A stretch of DNA of 8,867 bases from Chlamydiae bacterium RIFCSPHIGHO2_12_FULL_49_9 (GTDB taxonomy: Bacteria; Chlamydiota; Chlamydiia; Chlamydiales; SM23-39). Positions 5,895 to 8,867 of this stretch are shown here, in pieces; the stretch's first letter is position 1; each line of letters starts with the position of its first letter. Location: contig MGLY01000011.1 in the NCBI GenBank assembly GCA_001794935.1, positions 1 through 8,867 on the forward strand. Reading direction: 5' to 3'. Below the pieces are notes generated by a model, which made no database searches, had not been told where the DNA came from, and was given only the letters and a program-made list of their open reading frames with translations. Position numbers and translations under genes: made by a program.

Positions 5895-6890
5895 ATGCTT
5901 CCTATTACAGGTTCGAACGGACACAGATATCCCTTAGACCCAAACGCAATGCTCTCCGAGCAAATTTCGAATGGATATGACCCCAAGACGATCGAAGGTT
6001 TGTTTAAAAGAGAAGGTACGCGATTAGAACCCTCTCTGATTCACCAACTTCTTGAGCGAGTGGCTCAAAGACAAGATTTTGCTATCGCCTTTTTGATTTT
6101 AGAAGAGCCCCTTTTCAACGCAATCGACAACGGCCCTTGTCAATTAGCGCGGTTTCTCCGCTCCTATCAAATGAGTCTTCCTCCTTCCCTTTTTGAAAAG
6201 GGGTTTCAAAAAGCAGCAACCAACCGCAATCTGGAGATCTTGACGCTATTTTTAATGTCCCCCTATCTTAAACAAGAAGGAATGCAAGATCTCCTTCCGG
6301 AACTTTTTCAAAGCGCTTTTCTGAGTGCGGTAAGCTCGGAACATTCTTATGCCTTAGAGCTTTTGCTTCAAGAGCCTTGGAAGCAACATATTTCGCAAAA
6401 CTGCATAGACATCGCACTTTTGATGCCCGGAGGACACCCAATAGGAATAGTTCAGATCCTCTTTGGAGCTTTAAATCCCCTAAACAAGAAAAAACTTCCC
6501 AAATATTTGAAAACGGCTCTCGATTTTCACTGCTTTAAAACGGCAAAACATATCTTAAGTTTAAATGACTCGCTGATCGTCGATTCAATGATGCGATGGT
6601 TTATTCGCGCATGTCAAATCGGAGATCTGCTAAAGATCTCACAAATGCACAGTTTGGAATTTCTCAAAAAAATGAGCTCCGAAGTATTGAAAAACGCCTA
6701 TTCAAAAATCGAGGAGCTGATCCCTCCTTTAAGATTCGATCCTCCGGAAGATGACTTTGATTTCTATGCAGTTGATCGAAAATTATCTATCGCTCGCAAA
6801 TTCGCAATTTTTTGTCTGAATTCAGAATTAACCAGAAGGGAGGAGGCTATACCAATACATCCACAAACTGATGCTTCGGATTCTGTCTGA
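5895..6890 (+). CDS. Hypothetical protein with degenerate ankyrin-like helical repeats
   Basis: I do not recognise this protein. It has no signal peptide or membrane helix that I can see and appears largely alpha-helical. Several segments follow one pattern, a helix with small residues, a short turn, a second helix rich in Leu/Ile, then Pro or Asn: about 51-72 (ending LILEEP), 102-123 (KAATNRNLEILTLFLMSP), 140-161 (ending LELLLQEP), 206-225 and 234-252. This resembles worn ankyrin repeats, which are common in amoeba-associated bacteria and often found in host-directed proteins. Start ATG at 5895 lies four bases after rsmE with only a weak GAG upstream, so it may be the operon's last gene. Its last 44 bases overlap prfC tail to tail. 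It looks more AT-rich than its neighbours. An effector role would be speculation. Confidence 0.7.
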   Translation: MLPITGSNGHRYPLDPNAMLSEQISNGYDPKTIEGLFKREGTRLEPSLIHQLLERVAQRQDFAIAFLILEEPLFNAIDNGPCQLARFLRSYQMSLPPSLFEKGFQKAATNRNLEILTLFLMSPYLKQEGMQDLLPELFQSAFLSAVSSEHSYALELLLQEPWKQHISQNCIDIALLMPGGHPIGIVQILFGALNPLNKKKLPKYLKTALDFHCFKTAKHILSLNDSLIVDSMMRWFIRACQIGDLLKISQMHSLEFLKKMSSEVLKNAYSKIEELIPPLRFDPPEDDFDFYAVDRKLSIARKFAIFCLNSELTRREEAIPIHPQTDASDSV

Positions 6891-8418
6891 TGCAGTATTG
6901 CTTGTCCCAAGGGCTATTGAAAAGAGCCATGGGGCGTCCCTCTTTGTCAAGAACAAGCGTTGAGGTAGAAGTTCCGGCAAAACTCCCCATATCGCCAACC
7001 ACCCATGCGCTGCACTGATACGGAAGCGGCGTCAAAATCGTCTCGACCCCATATTCGTCTTTGAGCCGATATTGCATCACCTCGAACTGAAGCTGGCCGA
7101 CCGCTGCAAAAATATACTCCCCTTCTCTTTCAAAAGAGCGGAGCATCTGGATCGCCCCTTCGCTCACGAGCTGCAAGAGCCCCTTGTCAAAAGCCTTTCT
7201 TTTGCCGACGTCTTTCGGGTAGAGCTTGGCAAAGATCTCCGGCTGGAATTTCGGGAGCGGCTTGAAGTTAAATCCCCCGGTGAGAGACAGCGTGTCGCCG
7301 ATCGCAAAGAGACCCGGGTTGATGACGCCAATCACATCGCCGGCATAGGCGACGTCGAGAGTCGTTCTTTCGCCAGCCACCATGCCGTGGGGACGAGAGA
7401 GTCTGATTTCTCGATTCAATCGGTGGTGTTTGACGACGAGATCCCGCTCAAATTTCCCCGAGCAGATCCGGATGAACGCCATGCTATCTCTATGGCGCCG
7501 GTCCATGTTCGCCTGCAGTTTAAAAATGTAGCCGCTAAAAGGGGTTGCGATCGGATCGATCAGAATTTCTCCGCCGTTGGGAAGATCGGCGAGTCTCGGG
7601 CCCGGGCAGGGAGCGAGATGGATAAAAGCGTCAAAGAAGGGCTCTACTCCAAAGTTCGTCAGCGCTGAGGCAAAAAAGACGGGAGTCACCTCTCCTCTTA
7701 AAAAAGCATCTTGAGAAAATGCATTGCCCGCCATCTCCAAAAGGTCGAGCTCTTCGAGAAGCTGATCGGAGATGCGCGGCTTCGCCTCTTTAAGAGCTAC
7801 CCGTTCAATATCTGCTTTCTGGGCGCCGCCGATAGAAGTTTTGGTAAAGAAAATACACTCATTTGTCTTCCGGTCGAAAACCCCCTGAAAATCTCTTCCT
7901 GTGCCAATGGGCCAGTTCATGGCGTAGGATTGGATCTGAAGGACGTTTTCCACCTCGTTCATAAGCTCAAGCGGCTCCCTTCCGGGCATGTCCATCTTGT
8001 TGATGAAGGTCAACACCGGGATTTTCCTCAACCTACATACTTCAAATAACTTACGAGTCTGCTTCTCAACGCCTTTACCGGCATCGATCACCATGATCGC
8101 ACAATCCGCTGCAGTCAGAGTGCGATAAGTGTCTTCGGAAAAATCTTCGTGGCCCGGGGTGTCGAGGACATTGATGATCGTATCTTTATAACTAAACTGC
8201 ATGGCGGAAGAGGTGATCGAGATGCCCCTTTCCTGCTCCATCGCCATCCAGTCGGATGCGGCGGCTTTGCGCCCTTTTCTCCCTTTGACCATGCCGGCGG
8301 TTCTCAGCATCCCGGAATAGAGGAGCAGTTTTTCGGTCAGCGTTGTTTTTCCCGCATCGGGGTGGCTGATAATGGCAAACGTGCGCCGTTTTGCAACGGC
8401 CTCTTGAATTGTACTCAT
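6847..8418 (-). CDS. prfC: Peptide chain release factor 3 (RF3)
   Basis: RF3 is the translational GTPase that removes RF1 and RF2 from the ribosome after peptide release. All G motifs are intact: P-loop SHPDAGKTT (18-26), switch I RGISIT (64-69), DTPGHEDFSEDTYRTL (86-101) and NKMD (140-143). The VAKRRTFAIISHPDAGKTT segment is almost identical to E. coli RF3. The 523 residues compare with 529 in E. coli, and the protein seems complete. The ATG at 8418 follows the pyk stop by four bases, with no ribosome-binding site in between, so it is probably translated by coupling with pyk. The TAG stop (6849-6847) lies within the convergent hypothetical gene, and I see no terminator there. Confidence 0.97.
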   Translation of the reverse strand: MSTIQEAVAKRRTFAIISHPDAGKTTLTEKLLLYSGMLRTAGMVKGRKGRKAAASDWMAMEQERGISITSSAMQFSYKDTIINVLDTPGHEDFSEDTYRTLTAADCAIMVIDAGKGVEKQTRKLFEVCRLRKIPVLTFINKMDMPGREPLELMNEVENVLQIQSYAMNWPIGTGRDFQGVFDRKTNECIFFTKTSIGGAQKADIERVALKEAKPRISDQLLEELDLLEMAGNAFSQDAFLRGEVTPVFFASALTNFGVEPFFDAFIHLAPCPGPRLADLPNGGEILIDPIATPFSGYIFKLQANMDRRHRDSMAFIRICSGKFERDLVVKHHRLNREIRLSRPHGMVAGERTTLDVAYAGDVIGVINPGLFAIGDTLSLTGGFNFKPLPKFQPEIFAKLYPKDVGKRKAFDKGLLQLVSEGAIQMLRSFEREGEYIFAAVGQLQFEVMQYRLKDEYGVETILTPLPYQCSAWVVGDMGSFAGTSTSTLVLDKEGRPMALFNSPWDKQYCIRQNPKHQFVDVLV

Positions 8419-8422
8419 AAAA

Positions 8423-8867
8423 TTACATCGAAAGGATAGGGCAGGCGGGGGATTCTTCGGCGCCGCGGTAGATGAGTCCTTTTTGAGGATCGAGCGTCAC
8501 CTCTTCCCCTTCCCTTAGCACAGACATCGCGCCGTCTGCGCGCGACATCACTGATATTTCAAATGTTTTGGCAAGGAGCGCCGCATATTTTTCCGAAGCG
8601 CTGTCGCCGATGTAGTTCTGTAGGATAACGCCGGCTGCCTTTTTAAGCACTTGCAAAAAGCTGTTGTCGCAGTGCGGAATCACAACGAGTTTGTCCTCCA
8701 AATCATCCGCATCGTAAGATTCGGGAGCCAAAACAAAGACGACTTTACCGCTCACTTTCGGTCCAAACCCTTTGTGGCCTCTGACAAGCACCTCGCCGAC
8801 GCTCTCTACCATCATCATGTTCGTCGTCCCCTTTTTGCCAAACGGGGCTCCTGCAGTCACAACGACG
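8423..8867 (-). CDS. pyk: Pyruvate kinase (3' part) with PEP-utilizer-like C-terminal domain
   Basis: Only the last 148 codons are in the window; the 5' part lies beyond the right edge. The visible start, VVVTAGAPFGKKGTTNMM, matches the end of the pyruvate kinase C-terminal domain (usually VTAGxPxGxxGTTN), which forms ATP and pyruvate from phosphoenolpyruvate and ADP. After VGEVLVRGHKGFGP comes an extra domain of about 120 residues like the one on Bacillus and Geobacillus pyruvate kinases, related to the swivelling domain of PEP synthase. It ends in the typical VTLDPQKGLIYRG. Where that domain family normally has LTSHAA, this protein reads GDSASEKYAA, so the histidine is absent. It sits four bases upstream of prfC and is likely co-transcribed with it. 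Confidence 0.9.
   Translation of the reverse strand, partial: VVVTAGAPFGKKGTTNMMMVESVGEVLVRGHKGFGPKVSGKVVFVLAPESYDADDLEDKLVVIPHCDNSFLQVLKKAAGVILQNYIGDSASEKYAALLAKTFEISVMSRADGAMSVLREGEEVTLDPQKGLIYRGAEESPACPILSM

Noticed and set aside
5895..5985. U-box-like N-terminus of the hypothetical protein (PITG...GHRYPLDPN)
   Set aside because: The likeness is limited to a few residues; the spacing and hydrophobic core of a U-box are not present.
7072..7668. Plus-strand open frame of 198 codons opposite prfC
   Set aside because: It is a shadow of the strongly conserved RF3 reading frame and its peptide is rich in Arg, Asp and Glu without a recognisable domain.

Overview
The window (8,867 bases) looks like chromosomal DNA from a member of the Chlamydiota, probably one of the environmental, amoeba-associated families rather than Chlamydia itself. 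Three things point there. The order cydA / dacA-ybbR / htrB-type acyltransferase, with cydA divergent, matches the order I recall from Chlamydia trachomatis (CT013 to CT010). The envelope genes are Gram-negative in type. The diadenylate cyclase and YbbR pair is otherwise best known from Firmicutes. Base composition is near half GC, higher than most Parachlamydia relatives, so I do not name a genus.

Layout. Bases 1-378 (minus) hold the start of cydA, cytochrome bd oxidase subunit I. Bases 379-685 are a divergent intergenic region with a cluster of nested hairpins ending in a terminator-like stem, then a good sigma-70-type promoter (582-610) for the rightward operon. Bases 686-5890 are five tightly overlapping genes: dacA (c-di-AMP synthase), ybbR/cdaR (its membrane partner), a WaaG-like GT4 glycosyltransferase, an LpxL/HtrB-type lipid A acyltransferase with a C-terminal extension, and rsmE (16S rRNA m3U1498 methyltransferase). 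A 331-codon gene of unknown function with ankyrin-like helical repeats (5895-6890) follows after 4 bases. It overlaps, tail to tail, a minus-strand pair: pyk (3' end only) followed by prfC (peptide chain release factor 3).

How the genes work together. DacA and YbbR make and control the second messenger c-di-AMP at the inner membrane. The next two genes modify lipopolysaccharide, one adding a core sugar and one adding an acyl chain to lipid A. The 1-, 4- and 8-base overlaps and two GTG starts suggest one translationally coupled transcript, tying c-di-AMP signalling to envelope synthesis.

The most unusual feature is inside the glycosyltransferase gene. A near-palindromic element with perfect 30-base inverted ends (2852-2881 and 2995-3024) begins and ends in TA. 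Removing 171 bases (57 codons) restores a protein that aligns without gaps to E. coli WaaG across the junction. The element has no stop codon in this frame on either strand, and it would encode the same peptide ends in both orientations. This resembles in logic the Rickettsia palindromic elements, which insert in frame into protein genes. I know of no described chlamydial equivalent.
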